A stretch of DNA of 64,000 nucleotides from the NCBI GenBank assembly GCA_921293015.1, contig OV121084.1, positions 22,696,960 to 22,760,959 of the forward strand. Direction: 5' to 3'. Below are positions 53,076-64,000 of this stretch, piece by piece. Under the pieces are notes generated by a model. That model was given only the letters and a program-made list of their open reading frames with translations, did not search any database and had not been told where the DNA came from. Position numbers and translations under genes: made by a program. This stretch comes from Phorcus lineatus. Taxonomy: Eukaryota > Mollusca > Gastropoda > Trochida > Trochidae. Position 1 is the stretch's first letter. Every line of letters begins with the position of its first letter.

Positions 53076-53999
53076 AATAACACTCAGCAGCTAAGGAGAC
53101 TGTAGCTTTTTTAGCTTTCTATGACGTTTCTTTTTAGAAAAAATTCTCTGCGGCCCTTAAAAGATGTTGCAAGGTCACCAAATCTATAAATTAGAATCCA
53201 AATCAGCTATGGAGTCTGTTCACAACATCTTTTAGGCCTATTTCTTATTGAGAAGAAAATGAAAAATGTTTTTCGAGTGTGGCCCTAGTGGCCCTTATTA
53301 GTCGTCACAAATTAGAATCCCAATCAGCTATGGAGTCTATGTACAATATTTCAGCCTTCAAATTAAAATCCTCATTAGTCATGGAGCATGTACACAGGAT
53401 ATCAGATTTCCTGAGTCAATGGTTCTTGAGAAAAAGATGAAATAATGAAAAGTTTACATAAAGATGGCTGAGCCAAAATGGCTGCCACACTCATATTTGA
53501 GAGGGGTCAGTCCCAAAGTTACAAATTTAACAATCGCTAACCTAGACTTTATCGTTCAAATATTTTTCAACAAAATAAGAACTGGGCTTGATTTTTGTTA
53601 ATTTCTCCAATATACACCTTATATAATTAGCCTTTCATTAAGACAGCGTAATCATCGGCTGTGAAAAACCCACCTGGGCTAGGAGCCATAAAATTTGCAC
53701 GGGTGTGACGTAATAAACAGACTTTACAGGGTGGCACATCATTATTTCAACTGAAATACCGCCTTAAATACTAGTAATTGTTTAATTACCATTGATGTGG
53801 ATATCTTTTTTACACCAAACGCTTAATAGTGTTTCATCGTCAAATGATTTATCTAACTGAGTGGAAAACATTCTCTGAAAATCGTTAATTATTGGGTTTT
53901 TTCTGTGATATTGTTACGATAGATGTACAGTCTGATTAAAATTGACTGTGTTCCGATGAATAAAAGTTTTTAGACATTAACTCTAGCGGGTTCCAACCA
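53076..53999. repeat. Dispersed repeat with ATCAGCTATGGAGTCT units
   Basis: 53165-53420 has three related phrases: AATCCAAATCAGCTATGGAG, AATCCCAATCAGCTATGGAG and AATCCTCATTAGTCATGGAG, each followed by a GTACA or TTCACAA run and TTTCAG-like sequence, giving a period near 90-100 bp. The same family occurs at 16770-16990. 53470-53999 is unassigned. Confidence 0.55.
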
Positions 54000-54280
54000 T
54001 ATTCTATTAGGGGCTATTCTCTTCACAACAGTCTGAAAGCATCCTCCTTGCTCGTGCGTTCTTACACCAGTTTCGCACAGACAAAACCTTGTCATTAGCA
54101 GACCAATCACATCATCCAGTTTAAAATAACGATTGCAGCGATAAAGGTTAACGAATGGTAAACAGGAGATACTTGCCCCTAGATACTTTTGCTGCTGTCA
54201 TTGTGATTGGCTAGTTCAGAATGTCTGAGCAAGGAGGGTGCTTTCAGACCGTTGTGGAGAGGATAGCCCCTGATAGAATA
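54000..54280. mobile_element. MITE with long terminal inverted repeats, 281 bp
   Basis: The first about 54 bp (TATTCTATTAGGGGCTATTC ... CTCCTTGCTC) are complementary to the last about 54 bp, with about six mismatches. The centre shows no coding content. Target duplication could not be separated from the palindromic TATTCTAT ends. Confidence 0.75.
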
Positions 54281-55117
54281 GATAGATGTATAGATCACGA
54301 GGCAATGATTCTGTTTATGATGTCACAAAAAGGGCATGAGACAGGTCATGTATTCACTGGTTTGTGATAGATAGATCAAAAGTGGCATTCAAAAATGGTT
54401 TTCATTACCAAACTGAACATATTTGAGTAGCTCCCTTTGACGCACTATACAATATTGAAATCAGACATTCATATATTCCAAAGAAAATAGTGAAGTATGT
54501 TTGTAGTTATGTAAACTTTAAGATTCAGGTGCAAGGTACATCCCAATATAAAATTCACGTTCGGCCTGATGAGCAAAAATTTACTCTCATTTAGGAATAA
54601 AATTGTATCAGATAAAATATGGACTTAAATGGAAAAAAATCTCAAATGAACAAAGTGACTTAATTAGCATATATTACAAAGAGTGCATGAAGGCATTCAA
54701 ACTAAATTTGCATTTAGGAGTTAATATCAATGTCAGTAATATAACCCCAGTAAAAGAAAATATATATACAAAGACATTCAAAGATAGATTCCTTATCTTT
54801 TGAAGAGAAAGTTTATTCACATGTAAGATATTTCACATCAATATCTCATATGATATGTACACATGTTACATGTCATGATGCTTATATACCAACAAACAGT
54901 TCTAGGGACAGTAGCACATTAGTTTCTGACAAATGTATTATCTTCACATAGTTAGTGGAAGATGTACATAGATTATGCTCAGCAGTGAGAGAAAAAAACC
55001 AGTTTGATCTCTCAAGCATCACAATTCAAAAACAGCCACTGGTACCACAAACCATTAAGCACTTGTCAACCTGTCAACGGTTGTTTACAGATGGCTCTGT
55101 TTCTGATAGTGGACAAC
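54281..55117. other. Unassigned sequence with short open frames
   Basis: Plus-strand frames (54603-54803 and 54955-55120) read KTFKDRFLIF and MEDVHRLCSAVREKNQFDLS. They may belong to an old transposase interrupted by the retroposed insert at 55133-55541, since a further frame resumes at 55583-55810 (YFVAGYIISLIMFLACEF). No family was recognised. Confidence 0.3.
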
Positions 55118-55132
55118 AGAATCTAAACATTT

Positions 55133-55541
55133 TTTTTTTTTTTTTTTTTTTTATAATCAACTTTTTATTCCAAAAACCCTGTTACAATTACGACTGCTAC
55201 CCAGGGTAGTAGAAGTCCAAATGACAATTAACATAATGGAGAGTTCAAGATTTCTGTTGGGGTTTTTTTTGCACAAGACAAGGACAACACAATCACTCAC
55301 TCATTCACTCACTTATCTCTTATTGCATATACTTAAACTTAAAAGGTCAAGGTCAAACATTTCATTCATATTGACTATTGTGTTAATTCATCGACATGAT
55401 ATATTAACACTTTGAGGTTGTGACATAATTAAAATTATAAAGTATTACATGATGGACACAAGAAGCAAAATTTCAAGTCAGATTACTTTGAATTTACGAT
55501 ATCATGATACAACATCCATTTCTGATAAAAACTGTCTTGTT
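55133..55541 (-). pseudogene. Retroposed mRNA 3' end with poly(A) tail and 15-bp target duplication
   Basis: AGAATCTAAACATTT flanks the segment on both sides (55118-55132 and 55542-55556). On the minus strand the insert ends in a run of about 20 A, and AATAAA lies about 15 bases before the run. This is the form of a polyadenylated transcript copied by LINE machinery and cut short at its 5' end. The body (about 385 bp) shows no open frame and appears to be 3' untranslated sequence of an unidentified gene. A SINE is the alternative, but no tRNA-like promoter boxes are seen. Confidence 0.75.
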
Positions 55542-55875
55542 AGAATCTAAACATTTAGTAGAACAGACTTGACAGACTTTATATGAGTCCACTTAAGAGT
55601 ACTGAATATTTTGTTGCTGGATACATCATTTCATTGATAATGTTCCTGGCATGTGAATTTTCTGATAATCAGCTGATTTCTGCTTCTCTGGGGTTAATCA
55701 AGAGTTTCTTATTCTACATACGAGCGAAAGTCAATAAGTTCATAGAAGTTAGTATTGACACACCCCTGAAGACATCATTGTTTCTGTCATTTTTTAGATA
55801 CGCCATCTAACAACAGTTTAAAGATATCAACCCTTCCCGATCATTTACTTGAGATAAACTGTCTGATGACCAAAG

Positions 55876-56028
55876 CACAGGACGTGTATCGCCGAAAATT
55901 ATAATAATAATAATGTATTATGAAATAAAAAATGGTTTCTCTTCTATGTAAATACATAGAAGAGATACCATTTTTTATTTCATCATACATTATTATTTTT
56001 ATAATTTTCGGCAATACAGGTCCTTGTG
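55876..56028. mobile_element. Hairpin MITE with CACAGGACGTGTATCGCC ends, copy 1
   Basis: 153-bp near-complete palindrome: CACAGGACGTGTATCGCCGA at left is mirrored by the complement at 56000-56028. The centre ATGGTTTCTCTTCTATG pairs with CATAGAAGAGATACCAT. Related copies are at 62391-62536 and 62599-62681. Confidence 0.8.
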
Positions 56029-56048
56029 GAACAAAGGTAACTCCTGTA

Positions 56049-56620
56049 ATCATGGAAAGTTTTAAAACAGAGCATTGTATGGTTATCAAGTTTCTTACGA
56101 AAGAAGGGGTGAATAAATCAGAAATACATAAACTCAGTATTCAACTGTTGCAAAATGGTCAGCTGAGTTTAATTGGGGTAACAGCTCCTTGGACGGTCAA
56201 GAAGGCCTGTTGAAGATGTTACAGTATGGTTACACTGGTCGAGGGCTTAATCATGTCCGATCGTAGAATAAAGGTGGCAAGAAATCTTCAGAGTGTTGCA
56301 TTTCTCATGGAATTGTTTGCACCATGATTCATGAGCCCTTGCACATATCCAAGGTGTCTGGCAAGATGGGTGCCATGAAAATTATATGCACAAGATCGAC
56401 ACCAGGGACTTTGATCCAGTCGTGAGCTCCTTGATCCCGATAACTTTCATGCCCATGTGGTCACGGGATGGAATGTGGATTCATCACAGCTATCCTGACA
56501 CCAAGCAGGAATCCATGCAATGGAAGCATAAGCACTCTCCTGCACCTAAGATGTTCAAAACTCAACCTTTTGCTGGCTGGATGATGTCAACCATTTTCTG
56601 GGATTCAAGGGGAGTGATAC
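56049..56620 (+). pseudogene. Mariner transposase, N-terminal half, with stops
   Basis: Starts MESFKTEHCMVIKFLTKEGV, the helix-turn-helix region, then degenerate DRRIKVARNLQSVAFLM, a HEPLHISKVSARWVP-like block, and WIHHSYPDTKQESMQWKHK, PAPKMFKTQPFAG and STIFWDSRGVIL. Several stops and frameshifts occur. The reading breaks at about 56620, where another transposon starts. The C-terminal half resumes at 58228. Confidence 0.8.
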
Positions 56621-56858
56621 TTAAAGGAGCACTGCGGCAAATTTTGACATTTTTCACTTTTTACTGTTTGAAATCCTTTAAAATATACCTTACCAAATGG
56701 TTGCAAGTCAAAAGAACCGAAAATACGAAATTTCAACTTATTTTTTAAAAACGTTTTTTTCTTGACATTTTGTGGTCCGCAAACTAATAATTCTAGAACA
56801 TGACGTCACACGACTTTCATTACTCACCTATAACACTGTCAGACTTCTACCGACAAAT

Positions 56859-56900
56859 ATGGCGGCTATGGCGGGTAAGATGACAGGGGAAATTGATATG
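56859..56900 (+). CDS. First exon of the inserted transposon gene
   Basis: ATG (56859) encodes MAAMAGKMTGEIDM in phase 0, followed by a perfect donor GTAAGT (56901). Upstream are CRE-like TGACGTCAC and no clear TATA box. Its reality is supported by an equally well-formed second exon in phase at 57741. Confidence 0.5.
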
Positions 56901-57740
56901 GTAAGTAATAAGTAACAGAATTGTTTCTACATGTATGAATAGCAAATAGTCCAACAATTAATAAACAGTAAGATGTTCGATATTTAATTATCGCAGTTTA
57001 GTGTTTCACGTTTGCCGAATAGGCCGAATAATACTGAAATACTTTACGATTTGCATAAGATATTAAGAGTAATTAGATATCTGTAACAAAATTGGTACAG
57101 GATTAGAAATTATAGATTGTAGAAAATCATCGGAAATATATCAAGGTATCAAGGGTATATATGCATTGTAGGTCTGAGTTTATATTGCAGTTTGGTCAAT
57201 AAAACATCGGTGTAGATGTTCGGTCTGTCATTTTCTGATTATTTACTGTATATATGCACATATCAGCCTTAACGTGCATAGTCAAGACTAGGGATGACAA
57301 TACGTTATTTGGTGATGATCATGACATAAAAACATGGCACTGATCTTTTTGTAATCGAAAGCAGTTTAAAAGAGCTATTTTTCTATGGATAAAAAAATTT
57401 GCTGTGTGTAATAGTACAGCACATTCTTTATATGTATAGTTTCCATTACCACAAATGACCTTATCCATGGTTCTACATAACATCGATTTCATTATGAAGT
57501 AAAAAAAAAGTAAACATCACTCAGTATCTTCACTAAATTAACCCCCCACAAGTGTGAATTACTTGGAATTAATGGAATAGCCAGCTTTAAAATGAAAACA
57601 TACTGCTGTCTATAATTTGCTCGCATAAACTGTAAGCAGTGATTTTTCAAAGTAAATAATAAATCCTGAAAAGCTAAGTTAATAGAAAATCAGATCATGA
57701 AGTGATAAATAATTAATTATTTTATACTGTTTGATTAAAG

Positions 57741-57896
57741 GAGATTGTAGATACAGGAGTGAGAAGAGGCAGAGGGCGGGGCCGAGGAAGGGGTAGAGGA
57801 GGGGGCAGGGGTCGGCATTTTGCTGTTCCTTTCCTGGAGGCTGAAGCTGTGGAGAGTTTGAGGGGGCTAAGGCCACAAAGAGAGGACCAGCTAAAG
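57741..57896 (+). CDS. Second exon, RG-rich protein of unknown role
   Basis: Acceptor ATTAAAG (ending 57740), 52 codons in phase 0, donor GTACTT (57897). It encodes EIVDTGVRRGRGRGRGRGRG, GGRGRHFAVPFLEAEAVESL and RGLRPQREDQLK. RG repeats are common in RNA- or DNA-binding tails. It is locally much more GC-rich than its surroundings. Later exons are not found before the element breaks off at about 58227. I cannot assign the family; transposon-encoded proteins with RG-rich N-termini are one option. Confidence 0.5.
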
Positions 57897-58227
57897 GTAC
57901 TTTAAAAAGAATTAATCATATGTACCGGTACATCAGCATATAACTGATTCCTGAGAATAAACAAAAAAATAAATTGAAAAAGCATTGTTTTTTATTTAAT
58001 TGATGATTTCCATCATCGGTGTGATATATTCATGTTATAATGGAAAAAACAATCAATAATTTTTAGTCGCTTCATTCATAAAAAAACAACTTAATAACTA
58101 ATTAAGGAAAAACTGGGGATCTAAACAAATCAACAGAATTAAAGCTGCCAATATATAGCATAGCCTGTAACCCTATTTACAGAATCACGTTTCCCAATTA
58201 GCCTTGGAGACTATAAACCACCTAAAC

Positions 58228-58640
58228 TACATTAACAGGAGCTTACTATGCTGACTTGTTTAAGCAATTGAGAACCTCGATCAAGAAGAAGAGGTGCTGC
58301 ATGTTGACTGTTAGAGTTATGCTTCTTAATGACACACTCCAGTGCACAAAGAGTAGTATTTCAGAGGATGCACTTCTACAATGTGGCTTTGAACAACAGC
58401 TTTGAACCATCCCCCTTCAGTCCAGATCTGGCCCAGAGCTACTTCTACCTGTTTTGCAATTTAAAACCACACCACACATGCGTGTTACAAAATTTGGCGA
58501 TGATGATGAACACAAGACAGCTACTGAGGCATGGCTGAGGGGCGAGCCAGAAGACTTCTACTGCAAGGGCATAGGCAGTTTAAAAAAAAATGGGCAAAGT
58601 GCATCGAGGTCCAGGGAGATTATATTGAAAAATAAAATCA
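58228..58640 (+). pseudogene. Mariner transposase, C-terminal half
   Basis: Reads (INR)AYYADLFKQLRTSIKKKR, a degraded LLNDTLQCTKSS (the HDNAPVHTS block), CGFEQQL, then RVTKFGDDDEHKTATEAWLR, GEPEDFYCKGIGSLKKKWAK and CIEVQGDYIEK, the typical mariner C-terminus. Frameshifts and stops are present. Together with 56049-56620 it is one mariner copy split by a 1.6-kb insertion. Confidence 0.8.
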
Positions 58641-60173
58641 ATATCACAAAAATTCAACTTATTGACTTCCCTTCGTAGTTCTGAAAAATATTTGAACAGA
58701 AACACACTGCTATTTAAAAAAGAATATATAACTTTCAGCATAGCGCTTTTACCTAATATCTAACTGTTCTTTTAGCTTTGGTGACAATACAATCTTTAAG
58801 CAAAAATGACCTCCCACATCAGACAGAGATACTAATGTTGCTTATGTAATTTCTTCTAATCTATAAGAATGTCACTGTTGAAGGACAAATGAAGTCAAGA
58901 TTACTACCTCATTTCCTTGTCCGCTGTTTATTAAAGTTGCAACACAAAACGGACATTGTGGCAGTTTGTTGCAAATTACAGAAGTTGTTTATGGCAGTTG
59001 GGCATGCTCATGTTAAAGTGAGACAGAATATGTGTCATAAATCATCATTTGACTGAAATAAGAGCCAAAATACCAACTGTATCGAAATTAATCTAATAGT
59101 CCCTAATCTTGAATCTTTACCTCTAAATGCCAAACTTAGGACATTTCTCATTTTCAATAATCAATTATGCTAAAAAAAAATCCAAATAGATGTTAATGAG
59201 TCAAAATTTTGCATCTTATTTACATGAATATTAGTTATATACTACTACACACTGTCAACATATATTTTTCCTAGTAGCCTTATTTATGTACATCTGCATA
59301 AGTTACTTTTGTCATGTTCTGTGTCTTTCTTCACAACCCACTTTGGGCATACATAGTAGAGGCATTTCCGTTCAGGCGGTAAAGGACTTGTCACGGATGT
59401 AGGATTGAACACTTCAAAATCAGCAAACTGAAAATAATAGGTTTTTTCATCACAGGGCGTGAAAAAACTTCCAAAAAAGTTGATGGTGCCAAAATCTACA
59501 AAGGTCATGGTGTCGTTTTTTTAAAACTGTGGAGGTGTGATTCTAACAGATTAGTAGAGACTACCTTGAGAAAGGTCAGACCCTACCCAAAGCTTACTAC
59601 TGCAACAATGTGAGCAAATCATGAGATGCCATCAAACACAAATACTGTGGTATGCTCACGAAAGTAAGACTATTAAGCAGTGTTGCCAACCCTCCATAAT
59701 TGTAAGTGTGTGTGGTCTACTTAAAAATTTGTGGAAAAAACTTTGGAATAAGTATGTGGTGAACACTGTCTCAGTATGGATTTCAGAGCACACAGACACG
59801 TCGTAGCACTTTTTCTGCAAATAGGAACATCGCTGCGTTCAAGCTGCAGTACCCAAACTACGTCTTGGTGATAATTAGAACCTTGTATTTATCCAGCATT
59901 TTAACTTTTAACTACAGATTCACCTTAGTACTGGTGACTTATGAGCACAACGCACTGACTATGAGAGTCTATCCCATGATCACTTGCTCTATGGATGGTA
60001 CACTTGGCACGTACATGCTGCACTAGTGATAAATGCATGGTCGGTGCTTACTCGGCATTTACTTAGTTGTTTTTTCTGTTACCATATTGTTCGTACAGGC
60101 ATGACATACATAAAATCATTGATATCAGTACATCGTTTCACATGATTCTCATACATAAACTTGGCATGCACAG
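58641..60173. other. Unassigned sequence
   Basis: A minus-strand frame at 59284-59508 (MTFVDFGTINFFGSFFTPCD ... LYYVCPKWVVKKDTEHD) and a plus frame at 59621-59806 show no recognised family. No repeat boundary was identified. Confidence 0.3.
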
Positions 60174-60175
60174 TA

Positions 60176-60507
60176 CCGTATTCGACTTAATAACCGCCCA
60201 CTCCCCTATAAGCGCCCACCCTCCACGTTTTTGACTGAACAATATGCGTCCTGTTTAGCGCCCACCTCTCAACATTGCTTACCTTAACATAAGTCTTTTA
60301 CTTCCACTAAAGTGAAGAATACAGGGGATTTTTAGACCCCCCAGCCACCATCAAAATGATAAAAGTTACAAAACCATATTTCAAAGACATGTGTATCGTA
60401 AGAAAACACTTTCAAGACTAAACTTGAGGACAATTTTTATCGTTTTAATTAGCGCCCCCTTTTACCAATTTTTTAAGCGCCCCAGGCGCTTATCACGTCA
60501 AATACGG
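60176..60507. mobile_element. TA-flanked MITE, 332 bp
   Basis: TA (60174-60175), then CCGTATTCGACTTAATAACC. The right end is the complement of CCGTATTTGACGTGATAAGC, followed by TA (60508-60509). GCGCCC-rich stretches lie inside each end. The termini resemble those of the larger element at 47694-48993, so both may use related Tc1/mariner-type transposases. Confidence 0.7.
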
Positions 60508-60509
60508 TA

Positions 60510-62390
60510 TATGTTCATTAATACATAAACATCATCAAGCTATTACTAGCTTTAAGTAAATTCTATACATGTATATGAAGACCAAAATAGCAGAGAGACC
60601 TACAACTGTTGGGAAATAAATCCACAGGACTTAGCCATTTAGTGTTTACTTAGTTCACCTGTCAAAGAACTGACATGAACCGTACCGAGAATTGGCATGT
60701 ATTCCGCATAATGCATGTTGTGGATACTACAAATTTATAGCCAAATTGTGAGTTTGGGTCCCAGATTTGAGCTAATTAATAATATGCACCAAGCAAATTC
60801 TGACTAAAATCAAGGATTCTAAGTCGAAAACATAAACACTTTCATACCATACGTGTTAAAAATTCACCTAAACCAAACCTTCCTCAAATGTATTTCACAT
60901 TCAGTTCTGTTGTTAGAATACTACAAATTTATGATAACTCTCTTCATTGGGCAAAAAAACTCTGTTCATCGCATTTGCACGCACTGACAATAGGCAAAAG
61001 AGTAAGGACACCTTACTTGAACTCATAGCATTTAACTGACTATTAACCAGTCCATACATGTCAAGCAGAGCCATGGTTCATAATCTTACCGCTTCCCTGA
61101 TGCACTCACATCATCTTGCAGGAACTGACTTCTTGTTCTTGAGATGAAGTACCTTTAGGCCTAGTTCATGGACGTTGATGTAAGGACACAAATAAGGTCT
61201 TTGAAGAAGTGGGGAGGACTGTTTTTCTATGATATCTGGGGAACTTCTATTCATCTGGTCTGAGCAATTTGTAAAATGATTGGAGATCTGTGTAACTCGG
61301 GATTGTGACTAGAGCTATAGGGAGAAGGCATTTTTACAAGGGGTTAAGAGAAAATACATCTTTTGCAAACACCACGAAAACTATTTATTCAGAATTTTTT
61401 TACATTTCCATCATCAAATCTGTGAGTGTTACAAGAGAGATTATCCTCAAGGTGTTTTATCTATCCCTCTTTGACTGCATGACATACGAATTAATTTTGG
61501 GTACGAATATTCGCCCTTTCAAAAGGTAAACAAACGTCTCTCAAAAGTCGTAAGAAAAACGTATTTTAACTCAAGAAGACAAAATGTAAGACAGTCTGGT
61601 ACATTTTATGAAACTGCCACTTGGTTAAATACTGACAATATACATACAATGTTACACTTTAGATTCACACTTTCGGTATCCTATCATCAGCTGTGTAACG
61701 TTGAGTTCGATGATGTGGAGTGGTGTTAATTGATTTGAATACTGGTTTGCCGAGCAGCTTACGCCACACAGTCAGATATCCCCGACGTACTGCGCCGGAG
61801 TTCATCCCTTCTCGCCCAACAGAAGTACAGACTCAAGCCAGTTAGCTTCTTTCTTTTTTTCGCAAGAGTCAATAGAAAATGAGGGCTTTAGCAGGAAAAT
61901 GTATTGTAATATAAACAGTAAAGCTAATAAGTTAGATTAAAGTCTTATTATTGCTGAAAGAAGGGATGAGTGAATTCCACTTATTGTTAATTTAATACAA
62001 TGATTTTACATGGAAGGTTTTTTCCTGTGTCAGGTTAGTCATTTTCCAGCTATTAAGAAACGATGTTACCATACTATTTTTAATTCGAAACTCTATTATC
62101 TGTTTAGAAAAACATATATTAGCACAAAAATGTGTATACTTCGTTTTGTTTCAACATTGTCAACAAATATGTTTGTTATTTAACAACGAATGCTTTTGTT
62201 TACCGATTGGTGTTTTCCCTCTGTTTACATCGATTCAATTTTTATGGTTGTTTAACACTTAAAAAAACCCAGGAAACAATTATCTTTCAATATTATATAA
62301 TTGTGTGATATAATTCGGCACAAACTTAATTAATAAATCATCAAAGGTAAGTTTAAATAATCTTTTTATACTACGCAATATATGTTCAAT
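60510..62390. other. Unassigned sequence; possible 5' exon region near 61740-61860
   Basis: Mostly AT-rich with no gene recognised. 61740-61860 is a more GC-rich patch. On the minus strand it has GTGTGGC followed by GTAAGC, a possible donor, so a non-coding first exon of GCC1 could lie there. This is weak inference only. Confidence 0.25.
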
Positions 62391-62536
62391 CACAGGGACG
62401 TGTATCGCCGAAAATTATGATAATAATAATATATAATGAAATAAAAAAAATGGTATCTCGTATTTATAAAGATGAGATATCATTTTTTTTTAATTATATA
62501 ATAATATTCTTATTTTCGGCGATACAAAACCCTGTG
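62391..62536. mobile_element. Hairpin MITE, copy 2
   Basis: CACAGGGACGTGTATCGCCG at left; the complement of the right end is CACAGGGTTTTGTATCGCCG. The central palindrome is ATGGTATCTC...GAGATATCAT. Same family as 55876-56028. Confidence 0.8.
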
Positions 62537-62598
62537 GAATTTCCAAGTTGATTTCGTCCCGGAACAAGACGAGGGGTCTGAGGGCGTTATATCAATTT

Positions 62599-62681
62599 AG
62601 TATTTATAAAGATGAGATATAAAAAAATTTAATTTTAATTACATAATAATATTCTCATTTTCGGGGATACAAGTCCCTGTG
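62599..62681. mobile_element. Hairpin MITE, half copy 3
   Basis: Contains only the centre (AGTATTTATAAAGATGAGAT, also found at about 62460-62480) and the right arm, ending CAAGTCCCTGTG. The left arm is missing. It lies 62 bp right of copy 2 in the same orientation. Confidence 0.65.
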
Positions 62682-63795
62682 TGTTCAATAGCTTGAAGAC
62701 GATGAACGATAAATCCGAGCCAGTAAGTCAAATAAACGAATATAAGGTTGAATTTTCTATGCAGGTACGACAAGTATATATATATACCTAAATGATTAAA
62801 AAACCATATTTCATTAACAAACTTCATATATGAATTAGAATATGAAGATGGGACTAACCAACATTTGATTCCAAGTGATGATACATATATACAGCTGCAT
62901 ATCAAAAGTTTGTTCAATTTCTACTGTATCTTAGTGAAAATATCACGTAATTTGGGTTTCGTTTGAATGTCAATAAAAGAACCCAATTACAAATAGCAGA
63001 ACTGACACATGATCTCCAATTGTCAATGTGTAAACTAGCCTTTTTAATTCATTGTGGGATTGTCTCGTCTCTCTAACAAAAATTCGAATTTTGCATGATT
63101 AAATGGAGAGAAAGGGTCACATTTTCGAAATTACGATTTTCCATAATTTCGATTAAAATGTTCCATTTCGACTCTCGGAGAACAAAATCAGAAAACTCCT
63201 ATTGACTTAATGCAAATGAACAAATATGACTTGTGTAAAGGTGTTAATCACCTATTATGGAGTTTGTAGAGAAAAATAAAAAATACTGTTTTCGAAATTT
63301 TGACCCCTGGTCACTTCAGTGATCATGACTTGCCAAAAACTATTACTGTTAACTGTTGGGTATGGCATACGATTGCGTAAAGGTGCAATGGATCTTCTCT
63401 TCTGTATCGAAAATTCAAAATTATCCATTTCCTTTTCGCAATGCTACGATGCCTCAAAGACATGCCAAATTATATGATATTTGCACTACGATTTGCAGAT
63501 ATGTGAACAAATCTTTGGTCTGCAGCTGTACTGTACAAAACAAATTTTCATGCTGTAAGTTCTTGTCGAATCATTTTGCAGGTTAAATTGAAGAAATCTC
63601 TGCTTGAAGAACATAATTTCTTTTAAATTATCTGATTAACATCTAAGAAATCTCATCAGATTTACAAAATATGTATGTGAACTAAACACGTTTCCCATAG
63701 ACCACCATTATGAACGTTTTCCAGTCTATTTAAAGTGACACAGTTTTCTGCCTCTTACCGTCCAAGTTATCATTAGTGTTGCTCTATTTAATGCA
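62682..63795. other. Unassigned AT-rich sequence
   Basis: Short frames only (62639-62917 minus, 63356-63586 plus) with no recognisable domain. Nothing further can be supported. Confidence 0.35.
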
Positions 63796-64000
63796 TGTAA
63801 GTGGAATATTCCAAATACTATATGGTTAGTTGCGGATAGTAATTGGGAGTTTCCAGATACTAACTGGTAATTTGCAGATGTTAAACGGAAATATCTAGAT
63901 ACTATAACTGGTAACTTCCATATGCTAAGTGGTAATTTCTAGATAGTAAATAGTAGTTTCCAAATATTAACAGGTTATCTCCAAATGGTAAGTGAAAATT
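63796..64000. repeat. 21-bp minisatellite running off the right edge
   Basis: About nine to ten diverged units of the form TAATTTCCAGATACTAACTGG (21 bp period), for example GAGTTTCCAGATACTAACTG and TAATTTGCAGATGTTAAACG. It is cut by the end of the window. Confidence 0.85.

Larger units (their letters stand above)
56618..58227 (+). mobile_element. 5' part of a second DNA transposon inserted in the mariner
   Basis: Begins TTAAAGGAGCACTGCGGCAA directly after the mariner N-terminal half and ends where mariner sequence resumes. It carries TGACGTCAC (56801-56809) and two exons of a gene (56859-56900, 57741-57896). The expected inverted right terminus is absent, so the right part was lost, together with about 40 bp of mariner. 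The TTAA start suggests a superfamily with TTAA targets; I recall P- or Kolobok-type elements with similar termini, but this is not certain. Confidence 0.5.

Noticed and set aside
62639..62917. A 92-codon minus-strand gene
   Set aside because: It overlaps the half-copy MITE and low-complexity AT-rich sequence and has no recognisable domain.

Overview
This is an AT-rich stretch of an animal nuclear genome, most likely a marine invertebrate; a bivalve or other lophotrochozoan is my best guess. The evidence is spliced exons with consensus GT/AG borders, many classes of eukaryotic transposon (piggyBac, hAT, mariner, L1/Tx1-like and CR1/L2-like LINEs, DIRS-like tyrosine-recombinase elements, a Penelope-like element and several MITE families), and no bacterial-style operon.

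The one host gene I recognise lies on the minus strand. Two coding exons, 51765-51849 and 13557-13732, join in phase to the conserved N-terminus of GCC1, a GRIP/coiled-coil golgin. The roughly 38 kb between them is intron 1 and is packed with nested mobile elements. The rest of the gene must continue beyond position 1.

Layout: 1-3345 holds an edge-truncated retroelement-type ORF and a broken hAT transposon inside a relic of a piggyBac-family repeat. 3829-10961 is an unusually long (7.1 kb) TTAA-flanked piggyBac element with repeat arrays near both ends. Its transposase is cut near the C-terminus by a 100-bp foldback and a 604-bp TTAA-flanked insert that carries five evenly placed CACGTG boxes, a TATA box and a short ORF. 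Further relics of the family end at 12090, 16733 and 27220. The last copy (17373-27220) carries an internally deleted transposase and is split by two LINEs. 12466-13140 holds a DIRS-like gag/RT relic. 28003-44161 is bounded by divergent inverted repeats whose outer parts are arrays of TTCTAGAA motifs, so it looks like a 16-kb degenerate terminal-inverted-repeat element. Nested in it, at 35145-40300, is a young Penelope-like element with overlapping ORFs, a GIY-YIG endonuclease and the family's typical partial direct and inverted copies. 44161-51764 has a tyrosine-recombinase relic, a TA-flanked MITE, a G/C-rich foldback and a dead mariner. Upstream of exon 1 (52-64 kb) are further MITEs, a retroposed mRNA 3' end, a second mariner split by another transposon with two RG-rich exons, and a 21-bp minisatellite at the window edge.

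The leading observations are the A AAA AAC slippery heptamer in the correct register in the Penelope ORF1/ORF2 overlap, the 16-kb element with heat-shock-element-like terminal arrays, and the E-box/TATA cassette in a small TTAA element. Identities rest on motif recognition by eye; no database search was run.
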